A DNA stretch of 64,000 nt, taken from positions 124,001-188,000 of the forward strand of contig NZ_JACCBZ010000006.1 in the NCBI RefSeq assembly GCF_013408825.1, in the 5' to 3' direction. The DNA comes from Mucilaginibacter tundrae. Lineage in GTDB: Bacteria > Bacteroidota > Bacteroidia > Sphingobacteriales > Sphingobacteriaceae. The notes under the pieces were generated by a model. It was not told where the DNA came from and did not search any database. It saw nothing but the letters and a program-made list of their open reading frames with translations. This document shows positions 6,829 to 14,738 of this stretch, piece by piece. The position numbers and the translations under genes were made by a program. Each line of letters begins with the position of its first letter. Position 1 is the first letter of the stretch.

Positions 6829-7899
6829 ATGAAAAGGGTATATAAGAATTTGATTTTTTTAAGCATAAGCGGACTGTTATGTTTGTTTTTTGCTCTTCCT
6901 GCTAACGCCCAACATCATGGCGGTGGCGGGGGCGGCGGTCACTTTGGTGGTGGCGGTGGTGGTCATTTCGGTGGCGGCGGAGGTCATTTTAGCGGTGGCG
7001 GAGGTGCTCATTTTAGCAGTGCAGGCCGTTCCAATGCCGGGGCTGTTCGCACTACATCTGCAGGTCGTTCATATTCATCAGCGGCAAGAGGTAATTACGC
7101 TGGCAGAAGTTATGCAGGACGTTCGGTAAACACATATGGAGGTCGTAGTTATGCAGGGCGTGGTTATGCCGGTAGAGGCTATGCTGGTCGTGGTTATGCA
7201 GGCAGAGGTTTTTATGGCCGGGGTTATAACGGCTTTGGATATCATGGCTATTTTGGCCGCGGTGGTTTTTATTACCATGGAGGCTTTTACAACAGCTTGT
7301 ATTATCCACGCCTTGGTTTTAGTGTAGGTTTTCTTCCATTCGGATATTATTCATTTTACTGGGGGGGCTTGCCATACTACTATAGCAATGGTTATTACTA
7401 CGAATATAATGACGATCAATACACTGTAGTTGAACCACCAGTAGGTGCCGAAATAAGCACATTGCCGGCAAAAGCACAGTCAATTGTGATCAATGGCCAG
7501 CAATACTACGAGTTAGACGGTGTTTATTATGTAGCAATTACTAAAGACGATGGATCATTGGCTTATGAAATTGCCGGCAAAGATGGAGAGTTAAATACAG
7601 ATGGTGGCAATCAAGGCAATGTTGCTCCTCCGGTAGGTAACGATCAGGGATATAGCGCTCCTAATCAATCGGCAGCACCTCAGGATGATCAGCCAGTTGC
7701 TCCGGCAAGAAATGGCTCAGCAGATTTGCAGATCGGTGATGTTGTACAATCATTACCGGTAGATTCAAGAGGCGTAACTGTAAACGGTCAACGTTTATTT
7801 GTATCTCCGGATGATGTTTACTATAAGAAAACACGCGATAACAATAACAACGTAGCTTACAAAATTGTAGGTTTACCATCAACAGATCCCAACAACTAA
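6829..7899 (+). CDS. Secreted glycine-rich protein with two DUF6515-like domains
   Basis: A 356-residue exported protein of unknown function. A signal peptide ends near ALPANAQ (about residue 28). A His/Gly-rich tract follows (GGGGGHFGG repeats, residues 30-60), then a Ser/Ala/Gly region and GR(S/G)YA pentapeptide repeats (about 90-135), then a Tyr/Phe-rich hydrophobic stretch (SVGFLPFGYYSFYWGG). The C-terminal half holds two related units: STLPAKAQSIVINGQQYYEL with a following VYYVAI...YEIAGK, and QSLPVDSRGVTVNGQRLFV with a following VYYKKT...YKIVG. These resemble the DUF6515 module of Bacteroidota envelope proteins. A surface or periplasmic role is likely; nothing more specific can be said. 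A strong hairpin follows at 7921-7948. Confidence 0.75.
   Translation: MKRVYKNLIFLSISGLLCLFFALPANAQHHGGGGGGGHFGGGGGGHFGGGGGHFSGGGGAHFSSAGRSNAGAVRTTSAGRSYSSAARGNYAGRSYAGRSVNTYGGRSYAGRGYAGRGYAGRGYAGRGFYGRGYNGFGYHGYFGRGGFYYHGGFYNSLYYPRLGFSVGFLPFGYYSFYWGGLPYYYSNGYYYEYNDDQYTVVEPPVGAEISTLPAKAQSIVINGQQYYELDGVYYVAITKDDGSLAYEIAGKDGELNTDGGNQGNVAPPVGNDQGYSAPNQSAAPQDDQPVAPARNGSADLQIGDVVQSLPVDSRGVTVNGQRLFVSPDDVYYKKTRDNNNNVAYKIVGLPSTDPNN
7141..7230 (+). repeat. Six 15-bp in-frame tandem units (GRxYA repeats)
   Basis: Six consecutive degenerate 15-bp units lie in the glycine-rich gene. The first four encode GR(S/G)YA, and the last two have drifted to GRGFY and GRGYN. Third-position differences between units indicate an old expansion held by protein selection rather than recent slippage. 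This is not a CRISPR array. Confidence 0.8.
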
Positions 7900-7920
7900 T
7901 AACAAATCAATATAAAATTA

Positions 7921-7948
7921 AAAGGGTGAGCATTACTGTTCACCCTTT
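7921..7948. terminator. Bidirectional hairpin terminator
   Basis: AAAGGGTGA (7921-7929) pairs perfectly with TCACCCTTT (7940-7948) and is followed by a T run on the plus strand and an AT-rich TTTAATTTTA run on the minus strand. It lies between the convergent glycine-rich gene and the CheB/CheR kinase gene and can serve both. Confidence 0.8.
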
Positions 7949-7959
7949 TTGGTTTTCTG

Positions 7960-10900
7960 TTATTCAGGTATTATAAACCAAAAAGAAGAACCTTTACCCA
8001 CAGTGCTTTCAATATCTATGTGGCCGCCATGCTGTCGTATTATTTCTGCCGATATATAAAGGCCCAAACCTAATCCAGCATAACGCTGCGAATCTTCATC
8101 AACACGATAAAAACGATCAAAAATTAACGGCAGTTTGTCTGCTGATATACCTATACCAAAATCTTTCACACATACTTTAACTCCTTCGCCTATTTTTTCA
8201 ATTGAAACAATTACTTTATCAGCATCAGGCGAATATTTGATAGCATTTGAAATCAGGTTAATTATCACCTGTTCCAGGCGGTTCCTATCCGCATGCACTT
8301 CTATGTTACGGTAACCTTCTATAGTGATTTTGTGATTCGGTGAGCCATTTTGTATTTCCTCAACACATTCTTTCAATAGTTCGTCAAGCACAAAATCGGT
8401 CTTTCTTAATACCAATTTCCCTGATTGAATTTTGGTTACATCAAGCAGGTCTTTTATTAACTCAGTTAATTTATCAACCTGTTTAATGGCTTTTTGTATA
8501 AAGGTATCTACTGTTTTAATATTATCGCCTTTAAGCGAAGCCCGTTCCATAATTTGCAATGCTGCTTTAAGGCTGGTTACTGGCGTTTTTAGCTCGTGAC
8601 TGGCTATACTTATAAATTCATCTTTTTTATTAAGCAATTCGCGGGTAGCTTCGTCTATCAGTTTTTGGAATGTAATATCAAGCAATGTCCCTATAAAGCG
8701 AATGGCTTCACCTTTTTCATTAAAATACGCCCTGCCTTTACCTTTTAACCATCGTATTTTACCGTTAATTGGTATGGTACGATATTCCGCATCAAACTGA
8801 CTCGATTTTACATCGCTCAGGGCTTCTGATATTTTATCTTGAACTATTTTACGGTCGTCGGGATGGATTACATTAGAAAACGTTTCGGTATCAATTTGCT
8901 CGTTAGGTAAAACGCCATAAATTTCCCGGCAACGTTTATCCCATATCAGTTCTTTACTTTGAGGGTCATAATCCCAGGTACCCAACCCGGCTGAATCTAC
9001 AGCAAATTTTAAACGCTCTTTACTTTCAATAAGTAAACGTTCCGCTTCAGCCAATCCTGCTTCTACTTTGCGTTTGTCTGTTATATCCTCTATGGATAAA
9101 AGTATAAGCTGCTCGCCATTTATATTTTCAATTTGCCTGGCATTAAGGCACATATCTTTTTTTCCAATAACTGGGAATACGTGTGTTACATCAAAATCTT
9201 CTGTAATTTTCTTCGCTGGCAATACACTTTCTAATAACTCACGCAATTTTGGAATATCCCATTGTTTATTCCCTAATTCATAAATATACTGGCCTTCAGT
9301 TTCTTTTTCGGTAGTTTTAAATTTAGTATAAAAACCACCTGTAGCTCTTTTTATACGCAGATCCTTATCCAATATCAACAAAGGATCGCGGATGGTGTTT
9401 ACAATTCCCTCTGTATATAAGCGGGAACTGTTTAACTGGTCATTCCTGCTTAACAGTTCCTTATTAACAATCATTATTTCCTCGTTGGTACTTTGTAATT
9501 CTTCTTTAGAAGTTTCCAGTTCCTCATTGAGGCTTTGCAATTCTTCGCTGCCTGATAATAATTCTTCGTTAGCGCTTTGTAATTCTTCGTTAGCGGTTTC
9601 CTGTTCTTCGGTTATCGCACGCATATCGGCACGTACCTGCATTAATTCTTTTTCAAGCTGCTCAATACGAATTTCACTTTCGTTATAGTTTACATTTTCA
9701 GGATTAGTATTAAGCTCAATAACTGCTTGTTGTATTCCCGTTGATGACGCGTTTTGAAAAACAATAAGATAGTATGGTTCGGGAGTGTCTTTTAGCGGGA
9801 ACGCATAAATATTTACATAATGCTGTAAGCTATTCATTTTAAAAAACACAGCAAATTTACGTGCCGGTAAGGCTGTCTTTTTAGCAAGATGAAGAATGTT
9901 CCGCAATTCAAATGAAAGGCCCTCACGTGCCATCTTTAAAACATTAAAACTTGGTTTACCAGATGGTGGCACCAACCATGTTTCGGTTACACCTCTGAAT
10001 TGAACAATATCAAATCTTTCGTTTACCAAAACCGACGGCGGCATAAAGTTGTTAAGCATGGCTTCATCGGCCATTTTAAAAACATCCTTGTTATCGTTTT
10101 GCCTTTGTACCCCTTTATCTATCTCTCTAAATGTTTGCTCCCGCCCATTAGTAGCCACACTCATAAAACGCCCTAGCGGGCCTTTACGAACGTAAATCTT
10201 TTCATTACTATTATAAGCCGTAAAAATATCGGTATTATTACCTATACTTTCAGATTTACCAAGCATAAGGTATCCATCTTCAACTATTGAATAATGAAAA
10301 GTTGTTAATGCCCGTTTTTGTAAAACAGGTTCAAGGTATATCATTACATTGCGGCAGCTAACCAGATCAATTTTGGAGAATGGAGGATCTTTTAATAAAT
10401 TATGGTGGGCGAATACACACATATCGCGTATGCTTTTACTTACCTGGTAATTTCCATCCAGCTTAACAAAAAATTGTTGTAATCTTGAAGTAGATATACC
10501 ATCAAGTTCACTTTGCCTATAAATCCCTGTTCGTGCTTTAGCTATTGCCGTTTCAGATATATCAGTAGCGAAAATTTGTATTTTCATTACACTGGCCTTG
10601 TCGCCTAATTGCTCTTGCAGACATATGGCCATCGAATATGCTTCCTCTCCGGTAGCACAACCGGCAATCCAGATCCTCAGCGGTTCATTTATAGTTTTTT
10701 TCTCAATAAGCGCCGGGAATAATGTATTACACAACACATCAAAACTTTGTGTATCACGGAAAAAATTGGTTACCGAGATCAACATATCATTATATAAGGC
10801 ATCCTGCTCGCTTTTATTCTCGCGTAAAAAACTTAAATAATCATTCGGCTTTTCTATTTTACTTAAAGCCATACGCCTTATTATGCGGCGTTTAAGTGTA

Positions 10901-11622
10901 CTCTGTTTATAATAGGCAAAATCAACACCACGACGTACCCTTAGTACTGTTAATATCTGTTTAAAGGTTTCGGCATCCTGCTGCGGTAGTGTTTGGTCAA
11001 CCTCTATTGATGAATAGTCAACATGAAAAGGATGGTTTATAGCGATAAGTTTTTCAGCTATCCCTTCAGGTGATAAAACAAAGTCCACAGCTCCTGAGTC
11101 TATTGCGCTTTTGGGCATACTATCAAATTCAGCGGTACTCTCATCCTGAGCAAAGGTTAATCCACCATATGATTTAATAACCTGTAAACCGAGTGTACCA
11201 TCATTAAGCGCACCCGATAGAACGACCCCTACAGCAAAGCTTTGGTGTACCACGCCTAACGAAGAGAAGAACAGATCAATAGTTTTACTTTTTGTATGTT
11301 TTTTATCTAATGGAGCAAGCTTAAGAACGCCATCGGTAGCTGTAACCACTTTATTATTGGGTATAATATACAGATTATCAGGCTCTAGATGAATATTATC
11401 CGTGATTTGCTGTACAGGAAATGGTGCAAATTTTTGAAGTATTTCTGGTAAAACACTCGTATGATCCGGACTCAAATGTTGAATAAATACATAAGCCATA
11501 CCCGACTTCGGTGGCAAGGCCTGTAAAAAAGCCTTTACAGCATCTAAACCGCCTGCGGAAGCACCAATACCAACAACGGGAAACTGCACACTCAGAGTAT
11601 CGGAACTATTTAGCTTAGCCAT
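7960..11622 (-). CDS. CheB-CheR-PAS hybrid histidine kinase
   Basis: A 1220-residue cytoplasmic multidomain sensor kinase. Residues 15-195 form a CheB methylesterase domain with an intact catalytic triad (Ser22 in GASAGG, His49 in QHLSP, Asp141 in GALNDGT). About 215-490 is a CheR methyltransferase domain (ISVTNFFRD; SAM site IWIAGCATGEEAYS). A PAS-like region and a long coiled coil of repeated EELQS/NEEL units follow at about 650-745, then two PAS domains. The HisKA domain has its phospho-acceptor His1009 in SHELKTP, and HATPase_c completes the chain (NLISNAIKY, DFGIGI, GLGLGLYI). No receiver domain is attached and no response regulator gene lies nearby, so the phosphotransfer partner is elsewhere. 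The fusion is common in Bacteroidota without classical chemotaxis; its output is unknown. Confidence 0.92.
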   Translation of the reverse strand: MAKLNSSDTLSVQFPVVGIGASAGGLDAVKAFLQALPPKSGMAYVFIQHLSPDHTSVLPEILQKFAPFPVQQITDNIHLEPDNLYIIPNNKVVTATDGVLKLAPLDKKHTKSKTIDLFFSSLGVVHQSFAVGVVLSGALNDGTLGLQVIKSYGGLTFAQDESTAEFDSMPKSAIDSGAVDFVLSPEGIAEKLIAINHPFHVDYSSIEVDQTLPQQDAETFKQILTVLRVRRGVDFAYYKQSTLKRRIIRRMALSKIEKPNDYLSFLRENKSEQDALYNDMLISVTNFFRDTQSFDVLCNTLFPALIEKKTINEPLRIWIAGCATGEEAYSMAICLQEQLGDKASVMKIQIFATDISETAIAKARTGIYRQSELDGISTSRLQQFFVKLDGNYQVSKSIRDMCVFAHHNLLKDPPFSKIDLVSCRNVMIYLEPVLQKRALTTFHYSIVEDGYLMLGKSESIGNNTDIFTAYNSNEKIYVRKGPLGRFMSVATNGREQTFREIDKGVQRQNDNKDVFKMADEAMLNNFMPPSVLVNERFDIVQFRGVTETWLVPPSGKPSFNVLKMAREGLSFELRNILHLAKKTALPARKFAVFFKMNSLQHYVNIYAFPLKDTPEPYYLIVFQNASSTGIQQAVIELNTNPENVNYNESEIRIEQLEKELMQVRADMRAITEEQETANEELQSANEELLSGSEELQSLNEELETSKEELQSTNEEIMIVNKELLSRNDQLNSSRLYTEGIVNTIRDPLLILDKDLRIKRATGGFYTKFKTTEKETEGQYIYELGNKQWDIPKLRELLESVLPAKKITEDFDVTHVFPVIGKKDMCLNARQIENINGEQLILLSIEDITDKRKVEAGLAEAERLLIESKERLKFAVDSAGLGTWDYDPQSKELIWDKRCREIYGVLPNEQIDTETFSNVIHPDDRKIVQDKISEALSDVKSSQFDAEYRTIPINGKIRWLKGKGRAYFNEKGEAIRFIGTLLDITFQKLIDEATRELLNKKDEFISIASHELKTPVTSLKAALQIMERASLKGDNIKTVDTFIQKAIKQVDKLTELIKDLLDVTKIQSGKLVLRKTDFVLDELLKECVEEIQNGSPNHKITIEGYRNIEVHADRNRLEQVIINLISNAIKYSPDADKVIVSIEKIGEGVKVCVKDFGIGISADKLPLIFDRFYRVDEDSQRYAGLGLGLYISAEIIRQHGGHIDIESTVGKGSSFWFIIPE

Positions 11623-11844
11623 GAAATTTGTACTGATTATTACTTATGCAATTTGAAAAAAGGATCGTGTTAACGCAATATAAAAGTACAAGAATAAACC
11701 GGCTATTTGTGTTTTAAGAAAAAAATAAACGCTATAATTAAGTAACTATAGCTTTACTTAACCATATTGTTCTCAATATCAACAACTACTTTTTTAATTT
11801 TTCATTTAAATTATTAACGGCCATTTCTAAATATGATCCATAAA

Positions 11845-11874
11845 AAAAGGGCACCGATATCTCGGAGCCCTTTT
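11845..11874 (-). terminator. Terminator hairpin of the micro-peptide transcript
   Basis: AAAAGGGC and GCCCTTTT form the outer stem and CCGA/TCGG the inner stem, with one A-A mismatch and a TATC loop. On the minus strand the stem is followed by seven T residues. It lies 29 bp past the stop of the 28-codon frame at 11903-11989, and no other minus-strand gene ends here, so it appears dedicated to that small transcript. Confidence 0.7.
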
Positions 11875-11902
11875 AATTTCTTATCGTTACTTATGATCTG
11901 AA

Positions 11903-11989
11903 TTATTTCGCGATACGGCTGCTTTTAGCAGGTACTAACGGAACAAGGATAACTGCGATCAAGATGGCAACTTCTAATACTACTTGCAT
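11903..11989 (-). CDS. Candidate 28-residue hydrophobic membrane peptide
   Basis: A small frame, ATG at 11989 to TAA at 11903, encodes 28 residues: MQVVLEVAILIAVILVPLVP and then AKSSRIAK. The first 20 residues can form one transmembrane helix and the tail is positively charged, the usual layout of tiny inner-membrane proteins and type I toxins. It is followed after 29 bp by a strong intrinsic terminator on the same strand, and preceded by about 75 bp that include a 12-codon upstream frame (12021-12059) and a small CCCT/AGGG hairpin. An imperfect -7 element, TACATTTA, is visible about 85 bp upstream. I do not recognise a family. Protein-coding status rests on hydrophobicity and the dedicated terminator only. 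Confidence 0.5.
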   Translation of the reverse strand: MQVVLEVAILIAVILVPLVPAKSSRIAK

Positions 11990-12712
11990 GGTTTTTGGAT
12001 TTAAATTTTTAACAATGTGATTAATATCTTTTTTTCGAAGAGATCACTCTTGCATTCATGGCCCTTTTTAGGGTGATAAATGTAAGAACGATCGTAATCT
12101 TCTGAACGCTATATGTCACAAAACATGCCACTAAAAATTAAAGTTCGGATGATTGAAAAACCTTGATTTTTGAAATCAATTAAAAATAAAATTTACTTAC
12201 GATTTTAGACATTCTGCAACTTTTTAGATAGTTTTTTGAATTTGAAGGCATAAATTCCCAACAATCAGGCAAATAAATCGCTCAAAAAAATATTTTTTTC
12301 AAAAAAATGGTGCAAAATCTCATTTTCATGAAATATTTTTCAAAAATAAAACAAAACAAATTTTGTATGCTTCGCAGATATATGATGAGTGAAAAATTGT
12401 GTCATCTAAAAGTCTTCAATACATTAAATATCTCACCAAGTGGCAAATTTCATAAAATTATCGTTTTTTAATTTTTTTTTGCCATTTTGGCATATACACT
12501 GACATCACCATAAGAACTGCCAAAAAGACCGTTAAAAAGATTACCAAATCCTGCCAAAAGCGCCACAAACAGGCTTATAGGCAACTCACACCAAAATATA
12601 GACACATTTTACAGTATGCCAAACGTATAATTTGGTTATGATTTGTTACTTAACACAGAAGAAATGGTAAGTTTTAATTTTGTGTGGGATAATGAAGTGT
12701 ATCACGAAAAGA
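11990..12712. other. Gene-poor AT-rich spacer upstream of the micro-peptide
   Basis: About 720 bp with no convincing gene other than a 12-codon minus-strand frame (12021-12059, MNARVISSKKRY) just before the micro-peptide. The stretch 12160-12480 is very AT-rich, with several A and T tracts of six or more bases (for example 12283-12308), suggesting curved DNA. The octamer TGCCAAAA occurs at 12518 and 12552, inverted at 12485-12492, and as TGCCAAAC at 12617. A palindrome TGCCATTTTGGCA lies at 12480-12492. A 47-codon plus-strand frame at 12328-12471 is low-complexity and was not accepted. Confidence 0.5.
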
Positions 12713-14629
12713 TTATTGCTCCTCGATAACCAACATACTCCAGCCTTTACTGCCAGCGTTACTAAGTTCTTTCTTTTTATGATCCATAAGCTTTTTTATA
12801 CGTGTACTGTATGCCCAACACGTACTTTGACGTATGGCAACAATTTCTGATAACTTATGAGATGATATTTTGCCTTTGGTCGAGTACATCAAAAATATCA
12901 TGTAAAATGCTTTATTTATAGGGATACGAGTATTTTGTAATATCGTATAAGCGATAACCGACTCCTCGTAACCACATTTTGAGCACCGCCTGCTATATGG
13001 TAAGTGACCGTGACTGTAATGATCATTACTACACTTACGGCAGTTATAACCTTTTTCCCATTTAAGGTCCGATAAAAACTTAAAACAGGTTTCCCTATCA
13101 GGGTATATCCTGCTGAATTCTTCAAAATCTACCTGGGCAGACATTACCCTGTCATGCGTTACTTTCTCAATATTGGTATGTAAGGTAATATTGTCTTTCT
13201 CCAGCAACACGTTTATCCTTGAGATTTCTTCAGCCTGATCCTTTAATAATATATTAACGGATTTCAACTCTTCATTTTGCTCCTCTATTACCGCTGATTT
13301 TTCGACTAGCTCTTTTGTTCGTTCACGTACCTGGGCCTCCAACTGGCGGTTTAGGTTATCCTTAAACTCCTCATTTTGCTTCATTTGCCTAATGATACGG
13401 CGCTGCGCATAATCCTTTTTCTTTTTAAGGATACGGACCTTTTCACCAATGGCAAAGGAAATGAATAGCATTTCCATTATAAAGCAAAAACTAAGACTAT
13501 AATGGGTAATCGGGCCAAATGGCAACCATGAAACATCAAAAGCTATAAGTATTTTAATGAGAAAGCCTATAAACAGGAAACTATATCCCACCACAAAAAA
13601 ACGTGCAGGCCAGTATCCTTTATTCAAAATGTAATACCCTGTATAACAAGCTAACAGTAATGGAACAATTTCAACTATACGATAATTGAACCAATTATTA
13701 TCAACAGTTAAGCACAGTATAAAAAATATTGTACGTAACCCTATTACCAACCATATAAGTGTGTTTAGTTTTGGGGCTTTAACCTTTACATATAATAAGC
13801 TACGTGTAAACAGCATGCCAAATATGCTGGCAAAAAACAGCGCTACACCGTAGGCATACTGATTCCACACGGGCGAGTTTGGCCACAAATATTGATAAGC
13901 TATACCATCGGCACACATTTCATACAAACCAATGCTAAGGTTGTACATAATGTAATACAGATATTGTATTTGCCTGATGGCAAAAAACATCATTAAATTA
14001 TACAAGCTGAATACCAGCAGCATTCCGTAAAACACGCCAAAGAAAAAATACTCGTCTAATGCGTAGTGCACAAACCAACTCACAGAACGTAGCACCACAA
14101 TAACGTTTGCAGGCTGATGTGATTTTAAGCGGATATAGTAAGTATGCTCGCCATATAAATTGCTGTTAATATTAAGACTGAAGTTTTTATGCTGAAATAA
14201 CCGCTGTGAAAATGGCAAACTACTACCCATATGAGTTGACGAGTAGGTATTATCAGCATTGGGCGAAAATATTTCTATATCATCCGTAGTTTGATCAAAA
14301 AACTCTAATAACCAATTGTTTTTAGTGGCTTTATCATGATTGATTTTTATACGATACCAATAAATAGTATTTAGATCAGTTACTTTTGGATTGAAAATTT
14401 CGCTGGGTTTGAATGCTGAAGATACGGAAGAATCATTCCTTATCTGATCGAGCGTTAATTTTCCGCTTTTATCTTCAAGCGTTTCAATTTCATTGAATGA
14501 AAAATAATGCTGGGTGATGGTATCATTTAATGTAACTATTTTTTGCGCATGTGCATTTCCAGCTACAAACAGAATAAATAAAACATTAACAAATAATAAT
14601 CTTAGTAGATATTTACCCATATTATCCAA
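12713..14629 (-). CDS. 7TMR-DISM membrane sensor fused to an IS1595-type transposase DNA-binding domain
   Basis: A 638-residue protein with an unusual order of domains. A signal peptide (cleavage near AHAQ29) precedes an extracytoplasmic 7TMR-DISMED2-like beta domain (about 35-180) and seven transmembrane helices (about 193-395, 7TMR-DISM_7TM). A coiled coil runs over about 400-490. Residues 500-620 match the N-terminal part of IS1595-family transposases: FSRIYPDRETCFKFL, a CxxC-x15-CxxC zinc ribbon (Cys530, 533, 549, 552) and the helical part up to QSTCWAYSTRIKKLM. The protein ends about 30 residues later, without the DDE nuclease domain. It therefore looks like a membrane sensor using a captured transposase module to bind DNA or RNA. 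It lies 109 bp downstream of the GH5 gene on the same strand, so it may serve the beta-glucan locus. Confidence 0.82.
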   Translation of the reverse strand: MDNMGKYLLRLLFVNVLFILFVAGNAHAQKIVTLNDTITQHYFSFNEIETLEDKSGKLTLDQIRNDSSVSSAFKPSEIFNPKVTDLNTIYWYRIKINHDKATKNNWLLEFFDQTTDDIEIFSPNADNTYSSTHMGSSLPFSQRLFQHKNFSLNINSNLYGEHTYYIRLKSHQPANVIVVLRSVSWFVHYALDEYFFFGVFYGMLLVFSLYNLMMFFAIRQIQYLYYIMYNLSIGLYEMCADGIAYQYLWPNSPVWNQYAYGVALFFASIFGMLFTRSLLYVKVKAPKLNTLIWLVIGLRTIFFILCLTVDNNWFNYRIVEIVPLLLACYTGYYILNKGYWPARFFVVGYSFLFIGFLIKILIAFDVSWLPFGPITHYSLSFCFIMEMLFISFAIGEKVRILKKKKDYAQRRIIRQMKQNEEFKDNLNRQLEAQVRERTKELVEKSAVIEEQNEELKSVNILLKDQAEEISRINVLLEKDNITLHTNIEKVTHDRVMSAQVDFEEFSRIYPDRETCFKFLSDLKWEKGYNCRKCSNDHYSHGHLPYSRRCSKCGYEESVIAYTILQNTRIPINKAFYMIFLMYSTKGKISSHKLSEIVAIRQSTCWAYSTRIKKLMDHKKKELSNAGSKGWSMLVIEEQ

Positions 14630-14738
14630 TCACATCTAAAAAATATTTCGGCTGCATCGGTACTTCAAGAAAGTATAATTGGCATTGCAGATTAATACAA
14701 GTATAGCCTTTTTTAGGATTAATTTATACTTAAAAATG

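Noticed and set aside
7141..7230. CRISPR-like short repeats
   Set aside because: The units are contiguous, 15 bp long, in frame and encode a GRxYA protein repeat; there are no spacers and no cas genes.
12328..12471. 47-codon plus-strand ORF in the AT-rich spacer
   Set aside because: Composition is dominated by Lys, Phe, Asn and Ile codons expected of random AT-rich DNA, it runs into poly-T, and it has no recognisable motif or own terminator.
12713..13240. Insertion sequence of the IS1595 type
   Set aside because: Only the zinc-ribbon and helical part is present, fused in frame to a receptor; no DDE domain, terminal inverted repeats or target duplication were seen, so it is treated as a captured domain, not a mobile element.
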